From Deltaproteobacteria bacterium (GTDB lineage Bacteria; Myxococcota; Myxococcia; Myxococcales; 40CM-4-68-19), in contig VBKQ01000141.1 of assembly GCA_005879505.1 (NCBI GenBank), positions 1 to 29,912 on the forward strand: 29,912 bases of DNA. Direction: 5' to 3'. Within the stretch, counting starts at the first letter, position 1. Every line of letters begins with the position of its first letter. The notes under the pieces were generated by a model that saw only the letters and a program-made list of their open reading frames with translations, did no database searches and was not told the origin of the DNA. The translations under genes were made by a program, and so were the position numbers. Below, piece by piece: positions 1 through 6,975 of this stretch.

Positions 1-1
1 G

Positions 2-151
2 AAGGAACCCCTGGATCGCGCGCGGAGGGCGCTCGGGCTGGAGCCGCGCGGGGTGCTGGTCGCGCCCTTGCGGATCGCCTTGCTGGTGCCGCGCGAGGAC
101 GCGAAGGAATGCGTGCGCCGGCTGCACGCGGAGTTCGTGGAAAGGGGCTGA
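2..151 (+). CDS. C-terminal end of probable aspartokinase (partial)
   Basis: Only the last 49 codons are in the window, ending in TGA at 149-151. The visible C-terminus contains ALLVPREDAKECVRRLHAEF. This resembles the end of the second ACT domain of aspartate kinase, where a beta strand ending in a valine/proline turn is followed by a helix with the pattern A-x-x-A-V-R-x-L-H-x-x-F. Aspartokinase phosphorylates aspartate in the first step of lysine, threonine and methionine synthesis, and this region binds the feedback inhibitor. The catalytic kinase domain lies outside the window, so the call rests on a short tail. Another ACT-domain protein is possible. The following FHA gene starts 3 nt after the stop, so the two are probably co-transcribed. 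Confidence 0.5.
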   Translation, partial: KEPLDRARRALGLEPRGVLVAPLRIALLVPREDAKECVRRLHAEFVERG

Positions 152-154
152 GCG

Positions 155-643
155 GTGGCCGCGAAGACCGTCCGCAAGAAGAAGCCGTCCGAGCTGGACG
201 AGCTGCGCGCGAGGGCCGCGAAGGCCCTCGGCACCTCCGAGAAGGAAGCGGAGCTGCGCGCCCTGCGCGAGCTTCTCGCATCGCTGCCGGCCGCGCCGGA
301 GAGGAAGCCCGCCCCGCAGGCCGCGCCCGGCAACCCGCTGCCGCAGCGGCTCTATCTCATGCTCGACGGCCGTGGCCTGGACGGGCGCGGGATGCCCGTC
401 GAAGTGATCGATCTGCCCTGCGTCATCGGCAGCGGGCGAAACTGCAACGTCTGGATCAACTCGCCGCAGATCGAGACGCGCCATCTGCAGATCACGCATG
501 GCGACGAGGGCTGGCTGCTGGAGGACCTCGGCAGCGAGCACGGGACCTTCTTCGAGGACCGCAAGATCACCAGGTGCGTGCTCGAGCATGGTGACGAGTT
601 TCGTCTCGCCGGCTACCTGCGCCTCCGTGCCGAGCTCCGGTAG
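155..643 (+). CDS. FHA-domain protein
   Basis: A 162-residue cytoplasmic protein starting at GTG 155, with a GGGG-type ribosome binding site about 8 nt upstream. Residues about 1-65 are charged and helical (lysine-rich, then KEAELRALRELLASLP), likely a coiled or flexible arm. Residues about 70-160 form a forkhead-associated domain. Visible motifs are IGSGRNCNVWI (the GR strand), ETRHLQI in place of the usual S-x-x-H, and LGSEHGTFF in place of GS-x-N-G-T. FHA domains bind phosphothreonine peptides and often read out Ser/Thr kinase signals, which are abundant in myxobacteria. No kinase is adjacent, so the partner is unknown. The gene follows the aspartokinase end by 3 nt. Its stop codon is the first three bases of a dispersed repeat. 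Confidence 0.85.
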   Translation: MAAKTVRKKKPSELDELRARAAKALGTSEKEAELRALRELLASLPAAPERKPAPQAAPGNPLPQRLYLMLDGRGLDGRGMPVEVIDLPCVIGSGRNCNVWINSPQIETRHLQITHGDEGWLLEDLGSEHGTFFEDRKITRCVLEHGDEFRLAGYLRLRAELR

Positions 644-690
644 TCGCGGCCGCCGAAGGCGGCTTGGCGACCATATTTTCAGGCTGTACA
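641..690 (+). repeat. Dispersed repeat, copy A (stop codon plus hairpin)
   Basis: The copy begins at the TAG stop of the FHA gene and reads TAGTCGCGGCCGCCGAAGG followed by CGGCTTGGCGA. A perfect 6-bp stem (GCCGCC 649-654, loop GAA, GGCGGC 658-663) is flanked by a second complementary pair, TCGC 644-647 and GCGA 667-670. An AT-rich stretch and CTGTACA (684-690) follow. Copy B at 8175-8224 matches 29 of the first 30 bases and about 43 of 50 overall. It sits between convergent genes and may act as a transcription terminator, but conservation far beyond a hairpin suggests a repeat family. Confidence 0.7.
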
Positions 691-715
691 CCTCATCAGC
701 GTTCTACTTGATGGG

Positions 716-1630
716 TCAGAGCGGGATCTCCGCCAGGTCTTGCGCTGCGATGATCCGGGGGTGGATCGCGCGCGCTTCGTCTGCCAGCGCCGCGCCGTCC
801 ACGCTCGGCGAGAAGTGCGTCAGCACCAGCCCCGCTGCCTCCGCCTCCGCGGCGATGCGGGCGGCTTCCACGCCGGTCGAATGGCCGCGCTCGTGCGCGA
901 GCGCCGCCCGCGCGTCCTCGTAAGTCGCCTCGTGCACCAGTGCATCCACTCCGCGCCCGAGGTCGACGGCGGAGGGGCAGGGAACGGTATCCAAGGCGTA
1001 CGCCATCGCGGGTCCCCTCTGCCGCGGGCCGACCAGGCCTTCGGGGCCCACCACGCGGCCATCCGCCAGCGTCACCGGTCTGCCCGCCTTCAGATCCGCC
1101 AGCAGCGGCCCGCGCGGGACGCCGGCGGCGTCCGTCCTCGCCACGTCGAGCGTGCCCGCCCTGTCCGGCAACGCCACGCGAAAGCCGTACGTCGGGACGC
1201 GGTGCGCCAGCGGCCGGCTCTCGACCAGGAATTGCGACCCTTCGATGCGGACCTCGCCGCCATTGCCTTGTTGCTCGAGCACCCGCACTTCCATGTCTCC
1301 GGTTCCCAGCGATCCAGCTCGCTCGAGGTGCTGCAGGAGCGCCGTGAGGCCGGGCGGGCCGGCGACGACCAGCGGGCGCTGCCGTCCCTCGAGCCCGAGC
1401 GTTCCGAGGAGGCCGGGAAGCCCGTTGAAGTGATCGCCGTGCAGATGGGTGATCAATACGGCGTCGAGGCGCGAGAGGCTGAGGCCCGCGCGCAGCGCAG
1501 CGATCTGCGCCCCTTCTCCGCAGTCGCAGAGTACCCAGGCCCCCTCCGTCACGACGGCGAGCGCGGACGCCCCGCGCGATAGCGTCGGCCGCCCCGCGCT
1601 CGTGCCGAGCGGGATCAGGTTCAGCCTCAC
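716..1630 (-). CDS. rnz: Ribonuclease Z
   Basis: A 304-residue metallo-beta-lactamase-fold endonuclease that removes the 3' trailer from tRNA precursors. Visible zinc and catalytic motifs are THLHGDH (His62, His64, Asp66, His67), LAH near residue 143, ALDT near 214, VHEATY near 233 (the RNase Z His-Glu-Ala-Thr signature), GHST at 249-252 and LTHFS near 272. The length is that of the short bacterial form (RNase Z/BN). I chose GTG at 1630 because the family begins with this strand (MRLNLIPLGTSAG). The open frame extends upstream only as an antiparallel shadow inside treZ. The start overlaps the treZ stop by 4 nt (GTGA), so translation is probably coupled. It converges on the FHA gene across repeat copy A. 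Confidence 0.93.
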   Translation of the reverse strand: MRLNLIPLGTSAGRPTLSRGASALAVVTEGAWVLCDCGEGAQIAALRAGLSLSRLDAVLITHLHGDHFNGLPGLLGTLGLEGRQRPLVVAGPPGLTALLQHLERAGSLGTGDMEVRVLEQQGNGGEVRIEGSQFLVESRPLAHRVPTYGFRVALPDRAGTLDVARTDAAGVPRGPLLADLKAGRPVTLADGRVVGPEGLVGPRQRGPAMAYALDTVPCPSAVDLGRGVDALVHEATYEDARAALAHERGHSTGVEAARIAAEAEAAGLVLTHFSPSVDGAALADEARAIHPRIIAAQDLAEIPL

Positions 1631-3342
1631 CCTTGCTCCAACACCAGGGCGCCGCGCCCCCGCAGCCGCAGCCGGTCGCCGCGCAGCTCGGAGACGCCGG
1701 AATCGAGCAGCTCGCGCCAGCGGCCGTCCGGCAGCTGCACCTCGCACGGCTCCGCGGCGAAGGCCGCCACCACGAGCACGGGTCCGCGCTGCAGGAGCAG
1801 CGTGCTGCCTTGCGCCGAGGCGCGCACGTCCTGGCGCGCGTCGTCTTGCAACGCCGGGTGATCGCGCCGCAGGGCGAGCAGGGACTTGTGCCAGCGGAGC
1901 GCGTTCTCGTCCTTGCGAGCGCGATCGATGCGGCTTCGCCGGAAGGTGTCCTCCGCGAACGGGTCGGGCACGTCCGTCCAGGTGAAGCCCTTGAATTCCT
2001 CGCTCCGTCCCTTTCTCACCGCCTCCACCAGCACGGGATCCGTGTGCGAAACGAAGTATTGGAACGGCTCGCGGGCCGCCCACTCCTCGCCCTGGAAGTA
2101 GAGCGGCAATGCCGGCTGGAGCGCGATCACCGCCGCCGCCGCGCGCAGGCCGCCCTCGTCGGTCAGCGCCGTGAGCCGCTCCCCCCGGGCGCGGTTGCCG
2201 ATCTGATCATGGTTCTGGGCGCAGACGACGAAATGACGCCCGCGCAGGTGCGCCGCGGGCGTGCCGTGCTTGCGCCCGAAGGTCGGCTTGTGCTGGCCTT
2301 CATAGAACCAACCGCGCTCGAGCGCCGCCACCATCTTCGGCATCGGATCCTGGAAATCGCCGTAGTAGCCCTGGGACTCGCCGGTGAGGGCCACGTGGAT
2401 GGCGTGATGGAGGTCGTCCGCCCAGCTGCCGTCGAGCCCGTATTGCTCGATCAGCTTGACGTCGTTGAGGTCGCTCTCGGCGATGATCAGCGCGCCCTCC
2501 GCGTGCACGGCCTCGGCGATCTCCTGCAGGATGTGCTTCGACGAATCGTCGTAGAGTCCGTGCACCGCGTCCAGGCGCAGGCCGTCGAACCCCCCGCCCG
2601 CGCGCGCTACCCAGCGGAGCGCGTTCTCCAGGAAGTATCTGCGGACCTGAGGGACCGAGAAATCGATCGCGTCGCCCCACGGCGTCTTGTGCTTCGCCGT
2701 GAAGTAAGGGCCGAACTCAGCGAGATAGTTCCCCTCGGGTCCGAAGTGGTTGTAGACCACGTCGAGAAACGCGCTCAGGCCCTGCGCATGCGCGGCGTCT
2801 ACCAGCCGGGCGAGGGCCGCCGGCCCTCCGTATGCGGCGTGGGCGGCGAATGGCGCCACCCCGTCGTAGCCCCAATTGCGCGCCCCCGGGAATGCCGCGA
2901 CGGGCATCACCTCCACCGCGGTGTAGAGCGCATCCGCCAGCTCGGGCATGTAGCGCGCGGCGGCGTCGGCGGTCCCTTCCGCCGTGTAGGTGCCGAGGTG
3001 GATCTCGCAGAAGATCAGCCTCTCCAGCGGGACGGGCGCGCGAGGCGAGCGGGGAGCGATCTCCGCGAGGTCCACGATTTCGCTCGGGCCTTGAACACCT
3101 TCCGGCTGGAGCAGCGAGGCAGGATCAGGGCGCTCGCGTCCGTCGCTGAAACGGTAGAAATAGCGTGCGCCCGCCCGAACGCCGTCCGCGTGGCCCGTGA
3201 AGTACCCTTCGCTGGCGCGGCGCAGCGGCACTGAGCGGCCGCCGAGCACGGTGACCGAAAGGGAATCCGCCTTCGGCGCCCAGACGCGGAAGTGCGTGCC
3301 TTCCGCCCCGGGCACCGCTCCGAGCCAAGGGCGCCAGGTCAT
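1627..3342 (-). CDS. treZ: Malto-oligosyltrehalose trehalohydrolase
   Basis: A 571-residue GH13 enzyme that releases trehalose from maltooligosyl-trehalose, the product of TreY. Residues about 10-95 are the N-terminal beta-sandwich (GTHFRVWAPKAD). The TIM barrel follows with TreZ hallmarks: EIHLGTYTAEGT near 113, EVMPVAAFPGARNWGYDGV near 144, DVVYNHFGPEGNYL near 194, nucleophile Asp258 in GLRLDAVHG, acid/base Glu289 in IIAESDLND, and AQNHDQIGNRARGERL with the transition-state Asp. The C-terminal sheet closes the protein. The length is typical. No treY or glycogen-debranching gene is nearby, so its usual partner must be elsewhere. A near-palindrome lies about 20 nt upstream of the start and could be an operator. 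RNase Z overlaps its 3' end. Confidence 0.93.
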   Translation of the reverse strand: MTWRPWLGAVPGAEGTHFRVWAPKADSLSVTVLGGRSVPLRRASEGYFTGHADGVRAGARYFYRFSDGRERPDPASLLQPEGVQGPSEIVDLAEIAPRSPRAPVPLERLIFCEIHLGTYTAEGTADAAARYMPELADALYTAVEVMPVAAFPGARNWGYDGVAPFAAHAAYGGPAALARLVDAAHAQGLSAFLDVVYNHFGPEGNYLAEFGPYFTAKHKTPWGDAIDFSVPQVRRYFLENALRWVARAGGGFDGLRLDAVHGLYDDSSKHILQEIAEAVHAEGALIIAESDLNDVKLIEQYGLDGSWADDLHHAIHVALTGESQGYYGDFQDPMPKMVAALERGWFYEGQHKPTFGRKHGTPAAHLRGRHFVVCAQNHDQIGNRARGERLTALTDEGGLRAAAAVIALQPALPLYFQGEEWAAREPFQYFVSHTDPVLVEAVRKGRSEEFKGFTWTDVPDPFAEDTFRRSRIDRARKDENALRWHKSLLALRRDHPALQDDARQDVRASAQGSTLLLQRGPVLVVAAFAAEPCEVQLPDGRWRELLDSGVSELRGDRLRLRGRGALVLEQG

Positions 3343-3361
3343 GCGGCAACGGTAGGGCGCA

Positions 3362-3386
3362 TCTCTAGAACTGTACAGTCTAGAGA
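3362..3386. promoter_or_regulatory. Near-perfect palindrome upstream of treZ
   Basis: TCTCTAGA (3362-3369) and its exact reverse complement TCTAGAGA (3379-3386) flank a core that contains the 8-base palindrome CTGTACAG (3371-3378). The element ends 20 nt upstream of the treZ start and lies in the gap between the AgmX-like gene and treZ. It could be a repressor operator or a transcription-stopping hairpin. Its inner bases overlap repeat copy D, whose CTGTACA tail is shared with copy A, so it may be repeat sequence and not a treZ-specific site. Confidence 0.45.
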
Positions 3387-3410
3387 AGCTGCCTCCGGCG
3401 GCCGCGATTA
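3371..3410 (-). repeat. Dispersed repeat, copy D (shorter, diverged)
   Basis: Read on the minus strand from 3410, the copy starts with the TAA stop of the AgmX-like gene and continues TCGCGGCCGCCGGAGGCAGC, then TT and CTCTAGACTGTACAG. It matches copy A through the hairpin with three substitutions, and again at the terminal CTGTACA, but lacks about 15 internal bases. One base pair of the stem is lost (C opposite A). It lies between two genes in tandem orientation, unlike copies A, B and C, which lie between convergent genes. Confidence 0.55.
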
Positions 3411-3845
3411 TTTCGCAGGCCGCGGTTCGAACTTGAACGGATATGCGATGCGTAGCTTGCCGCCAGAGTGCGGCTTGTCGAACTCGAAGTTCCGCACGGC
3501 CGTGACCACGCAGACGATCAGTTCGCGGTCGGCGATCCCGTCGGCGGTGGCGCCGATCACCCTGCCGCTCGGGCCGATGTCGAACCGTGTCACCAGCTTA
3601 CCCTGCAGCGTAGGGCTCTCCCGGAGGCGCTTCTCGTAGCACTCGCGGATCGGCGTGCTGTTGTCGCGGATGTAGTCGCCGATGATCCTGCGCTCGTCGC
3701 CCTGCGGGATCGGCGGCGAGGGTTCCTCGGTCGGGTCTTCGCCTTCGACCACCAGCGAGGCGCGCTTCTGCGCGGCGTCCGGTTCGCCGGCGCCTGCGGC
3801 GAGGGAGAAGAAGGCAAGTAGCGGCAGGAGGCATCGGGAGGTCAT
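3408..3845 (-). CDS. Secreted AgmX/PglI C-terminal-domain-like protein
   Basis: A 145-residue exported protein. Residues 1-20 form a signal peptide (short basic start, then LLPLLAFFSLAAGAG). The mature part contains IRDNSTPIRECYEKRL, then LQGKLVTRFDIGPSGRV, a conserved CVV near residue 113, and a terminal YPFKF strand. This pattern is typical of the AgmX/PglI C-terminal domain of myxobacterial adventurous-gliding proteins, which looks like a small TonB-C-type fold. Full AgmX proteins are much longer and carry FHA or GYF-like modules, so this is a stand-alone domain. A role in envelope protein interaction is an inference. The gene is divergent from the metallophosphoesterase and upstream of treZ. 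Its TAA stop opens repeat copy D. Confidence 0.65.
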   Translation of the reverse strand: MTSRCLLPLLAFFSLAAGAGEPDAAQKRASLVVEGEDPTEEPSPPIPQGDERRIIGDYIRDNSTPIRECYEKRLRESPTLQGKLVTRFDIGPSGRVIGATADGIADRELIVCVVTAVRNFEFDKPHSGGKLRIAYPFKFEPRPAK

Positions 3846-3955
3846 TCGTCAGGCTCGATGAAGATCTCGCGCCATTCGAGAGTAGGAGCATGCTCCACGG
3901 ACGGTCAATTTTCCTCGGAATGCGCACCGGCGTTTCGCGGGTTAGGCTCTTTCAG

Positions 3956-5110
3956 ATGCGTAGGGCGCGCTTCTACATCCTCGTACTCGGGCTCACCCTG
4001 CTGCCGCAGGTCGTCGCCGCCTCGGATCTCGTGCGCTGGCTCGCGTCCCAAGGCCAGGTCCTGCTAGGTCTGTCGGTTCCCGGACTGCTTCTGGCGCTGA
4101 ATCTCCCGATGCTGGCGGAGATCCTCCGGCGCAAGAAGAAGGCACGTCTTCCGCGCTTCCTCGCCGCGACCCTGCAGACCCCTTGGACGACATGGTGGCT
4201 CGGCAGCCTGTTCTACGCGATCCTGCGCGCGGCCTGGACGGTGGCGCACCTCGGGCACGCGCCGATGCCGGTCCCGCTCGCTGCCGCGCCCTTCGCGCTC
4301 TCGCTTTATGGCACGCTCTTCGGGGCTCGCGTGCTGCGCCGCGAGAAGGTGACCATCCCGGTGGCGGGGCTGCCGGAAGGCTGGCGCGGCGCGCGCATCG
4401 TGCAGCTCTCCGACCTGCACGCGGGCAGGCACGTCACCAAGGAGCGCCTGCGAGCGATTGCCCGCCGGGCGGCGCGCCTGAATCCGGACCTCTTGGTCGT
4501 CACTGGTGACATCGTGCACAACTCGCCCCAGTTCGCGCAGCAGGCGGCGGAGGCGATCGCATCCATCCCCGCAAAGCACGGCATCTTCGCCTGCCTTGGC
4601 AACCACGATTTCTGGGCGGGGCCCGACGCCGTCGAGCGCGAGCTGGAGCGGGCCGGCGTGCGGGTCCTGCGCAACCGCGGGATCCTGATCGAGCGCATGG
4701 GAGACGGGCTCTGGCTGTGCGGTGTGGACGATCCTTGGAGCGGGCGCTTCGATCTGCGCGCCGCGCTGCGCGGGCGGCCGGAAGGCGCCGCGACCGTACT
4801 GCTCTCCCATCAGCCGAATACCTGGCGGCGGGCCCAGGAGCTCGGGGTGGAGCTGCAGCTTTCGGGGCACACCCATGGCGGCCAGGTAGCGTTGCTCTGG
4901 CTGCACCGCTCGCTCTCGCTTGCACGGTTGATCACACCCTTCGTCGCGGGCCTTTACCGCGCCGGGCGATGCTATCTATACGTGAACCGGGGAGCGGGTT
5001 CGGTGATGCCGATGGTCCGGCTGGGCGCGCGGCCCGAAGTCACCGAGCTGACGCTGGTGCCTGCGACCGACAACGAGGCCCACGACGACCTCGCCATCGC
5101 CGCGTCCTGA
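3956..5110 (+). CDS. Membrane-anchored calcineurin-like metallophosphoesterase
   Basis: A protein of 384 residues from ATG 3956. The frame is open to ATG 3920 and ATG 3890, but those starts add residues unlike a signal anchor and lack good ribosome binding sites. Four hydrophobic segments occupy roughly residues 5-23, 33-55, 72-95 and 101-120. The phosphoesterase domain follows with all metal-ligand motifs: LSDLHAG, VVTGDIVHN, CLGNHDFW, LSHQPN and SGHTHGGQV. This arrangement resembles the YkuE/YaeI group, in which a membrane-tethered domain cleaves phosphoesters such as UDP-diacylglucosamine-type or other lipid-linked substrates. The substrate here is not evident. The gene diverges from the AgmX-like gene with about 110 nt between starts. 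Confidence 0.85.
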   Translation: MRRARFYILVLGLTLLPQVVAASDLVRWLASQGQVLLGLSVPGLLLALNLPMLAEILRRKKKARLPRFLAATLQTPWTTWWLGSLFYAILRAAWTVAHLGHAPMPVPLAAAPFALSLYGTLFGARVLRREKVTIPVAGLPEGWRGARIVQLSDLHAGRHVTKERLRAIARRAARLNPDLLVVTGDIVHNSPQFAQQAAEAIASIPAKHGIFACLGNHDFWAGPDAVERELERAGVRVLRNRGILIERMGDGLWLCGVDDPWSGRFDLRAALRGRPEGAATVLLSHQPNTWRRAQELGVELQLSGHTHGGQVALLWLHRSLSLARLITPFVAGLYRAGRCYLYVNRGAGSVMPMVRLGARPEVTELTLVPATDNEAHDDLAIAAS

Positions 5111-5183
5111 GACCTGAAGCATTGCTACGCTTGAGCGCAAACCCTTGCCGGCGGGGTGGTGAGATTGTTCTAGACTGAGCCGG

Positions 5184-6512
5184 ATGCGGATCCACCTGTT
5201 CGAGCTGACGGCCGCGGCACGGAGCGCGGATGACCGATTGGTCCGCATGGATCCGAGCGCGCGGGACGAGCTCGCGACACAGGCGCAGCGGAGGGCGTCA
5301 GAGCTCGGGCTGATGCGCGGCCCGGCGCCCATTCCGCTGGTGCTTTCGCCTTGCGCGCTGCCGCGGGAAGAGCTGGCGGCGCTCGGGCGAGGCGCGCGTC
5401 TGATCACCAGCGGGCTGGTGAAGATCGCGCGCGAGCTGTTCGAGCGGCGCCCGGAAAGAGCGCGCCTTCTCTTCCGCCACCTCTCGCCGATGGAGAGCGC
5501 GGCGCTCGCCGCCCGCTGGCGGGAGGCGGAGGAGCTATTGCACTCCCGCGTCGACTGGTTCGTCGAAGAGGATGGCCGCGTCCGCGCGCTCGAGGTGAAT
5601 GCGACCATCCCGGCGATGCAGGTGTACTCGGACGCGGCGGCTCGCGGCTGGGCGGAAGCCGTCACGCCCGCGCGCACGCAGGCGCTGCAGCGAAACTCCC
5701 ACAACGCGACCTGGCTGATCGACGCGCTCCTGGCCGCGGCCCGCCACCGCGCGAAGCCCCCGAGCATCCAGCTCCTCCACCGGGACGGCGACCCGCAAGT
5801 CACAGAGCTTCGCGCCTTGGCCGCACTGCTCCGGGATCGGGGCATCGACGCCCGCACTTGCACGCCTGCGGACATCGCGCTCGACGGCGATCCTCAGGGT
5901 GTCATCTACCGGCACCTCTTCGCCCGGTACGTCGAGCCGTCGTCGCCGCTCGGTCAGGCATTCCTCGATCCTGTCCGGCACGGGATCTGGAACCGCGTCG
6001 ATGGCTGGCTGGAGACGAAAGGCCTCTTCGCTGAGTTGTCGATGCACGCCGCGAAAGCTGCGTTCCTCAGCAGCGAAGAGAGAGCGGCTGTCGCGGAGCT
6101 CGTTCCCTGGACCCGGCTGCTCGACGACATCGATGATGCTGCCCTTGGGGACGGCGACGGATACGTGCTGAAGAAGTCGCACGACTATGGCGGCAAGAGC
6201 GTGGTGATCGGCCGCGAGGTCGGTCCGGCTGCGTTCGGGCAAGCGCTCTCGCGCGCTCGCACGGATGAGCCGGCGAGCTGGGTCGCGCAGGAGCTGGTCG
6301 ACGCACCGGCCATCGACCGCTTCCTCTGCGTGGAGACAGGCGCGCGCAGGCTCTCCCTGCACCTGGACATCAGCACCTATGCGTCGCTGATCGCCGGGGT
6401 GCCGGAAGGCGCGAGCGTCTGCCGCGCCGCCCCGGGACGGGTGGTCAACATCGTCGGGGGCGGCGGGGTCGCGCCCCTGTTCGCCGACGACGTGCTCGCC
6501 GACCTGCTATGA
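5184..6512 (+). CDS. ATP-grasp-like protein, possibly glutathionylspermidine-synthase-like
   Basis: A 442-residue soluble protein without signal or membrane segments. Two stretches suggest an ATP-grasp ligase of the circularly permuted or glutathionylspermidine-synthetase type. VRALEVNATIPAMQVYSD near residue 133 resembles the acidic metal-binding E-x-N loop. YVLKKSHDYGGKSVVIG near residue 329 resembles the lysine and glycine-rich nucleotide loop. The C-terminus is rich in glycine (VNIVGGGGVAPLF). ATP-grasp enzymes join a carboxylate to an amine or thiol through an acyl-phosphate. No substrate can be read from the sequence and no partner enzyme is adjacent. The gene ends with a 6-nt convergent overlap with the Cys-rich gene. 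I do not recognise a named family. Confidence 0.55.
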   Translation: MRIHLFELTAAARSADDRLVRMDPSARDELATQAQRRASELGLMRGPAPIPLVLSPCALPREELAALGRGARLITSGLVKIARELFERRPERARLLFRHLSPMESAALAARWREAEELLHSRVDWFVEEDGRVRALEVNATIPAMQVYSDAAARGWAEAVTPARTQALQRNSHNATWLIDALLAAARHRAKPPSIQLLHRDGDPQVTELRALAALLRDRGIDARTCTPADIALDGDPQGVIYRHLFARYVEPSSPLGQAFLDPVRHGIWNRVDGWLETKGLFAELSMHAAKAAFLSSEERAAVAELVPWTRLLDDIDDAALGDGDGYVLKKSHDYGGKSVVIGREVGPAAFGQALSRARTDEPASWVAQELVDAPAIDRFLCVETGARRLSLHLDISTYASLIAGVPEGASVCRAAPGRVVNIVGGGGVAPLFADDVLADLL

Positions 6513-6791
6513 GCTGCTGCGCTCGCGCGCCCGCCGCCGGGCGATCTCTTCGAGAAAGCTGACCGCGAGGAAGTGCCGCAGGCGATCGATGCAGGGATAA
6601 TCTGGAGCGTGGCAGAACTCTTCGTGGAACTGGCAGAGCGTTCCGTGCCGGTCGCGGCAGAAGGCATCGTAGCCGCCTTCGTCACAGGGATCGTCGATGT
6701 AGGCGGCGACTTTCGCGGTGCGCTCGGGTGTGATCAGGAGGCCGTCGTCGTTGGCGGCGGTGTCGGAGTCGATGAGCACCTTTTCCGCCAT
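6507..6791 (-). CDS. Small Cys-rich hypothetical protein
   Basis: A 94-residue protein starting at ATG 6791, chosen because GGAGG lies 5 nt upstream. The frame is open further upstream from a TTG at 6896, which would add a hydrophobic N-terminus. The centre holds five cysteines at about residues 36, 45, 53, 60 and 67, interleaved with His and acidic residues (CRDRHGTLCQFHEEFCHAP). This suggests metal binding or disulfides. The C-terminal third is an amphipathic helix rich in arginine. I do not recognise the family. Its last bases overlap the 3' end of the convergent ATP-grasp-like gene (6507-6512), and it diverges from ygfZ. Confidence 0.6.
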   Translation of the reverse strand: MAEKVLIDSDTAANDDGLLITPERTAKVAAYIDDPCDEGGYDAFCRDRHGTLCQFHEEFCHAPDYPCIDRLRHFLAVSFLEEIARRRARERSSS

Positions 6792-6825
6792 TCGGGCCTC
6801 CAAGGACCCGCAGGAGTGTAACAGC

Positions 6826-6975
6826 ATGAGCCCGCAGATCACGTTCAAGAGCAGCGAGGACAAGGCGCCCGAGGCGGAGCTGGATTCCGCCGGCAAGCCT
6901 CTCCCGTTCGCGCCGCGATTTTGTGACGCGGTGCGTGCGCCCTACACCCCTAGCCATGGGAGTGCTCCGGACGCA
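6826..6975 (+). other. In-frame extension upstream of ygfZ: longer start or small ORF
   Basis: An ATG at 6826 with AGGAG at 6812-6816 opens a frame that runs without a stop into ygfZ. The first 24 codons end in G or C in 23 cases, as real genes here do. The same third positions also fall on third positions of the minus-strand frame, so the bias does not decide the strand. From about 6916 to 6975 the bias drops (about half of third bases are G or C) and the DNA becomes promoter-like. Either YgfZ has a 50-residue hydrophilic N-terminus, or a short leader precedes it, or the region is mainly a promoter. Confidence 0.35.

Noticed and set aside
716..2083. A 455-residue form of RNase Z
   Set aside because: The extra N-terminus lies antisense-like inside treZ in another frame. 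The family begins at GTG 1630, which overlaps the treZ stop.
1633..3234. 533-codon plus-strand open frame opposite treZ
   Set aside because: No domain is recognisable. The opposite strand encodes a complete TreZ with all catalytic residues.
5145..5174. TTGCCG and TCTAGA as a promoter for the ATP-grasp-like gene
   Set aside because: The -10 match is only three of six and the spacer is 18 bp; not separable from chance.
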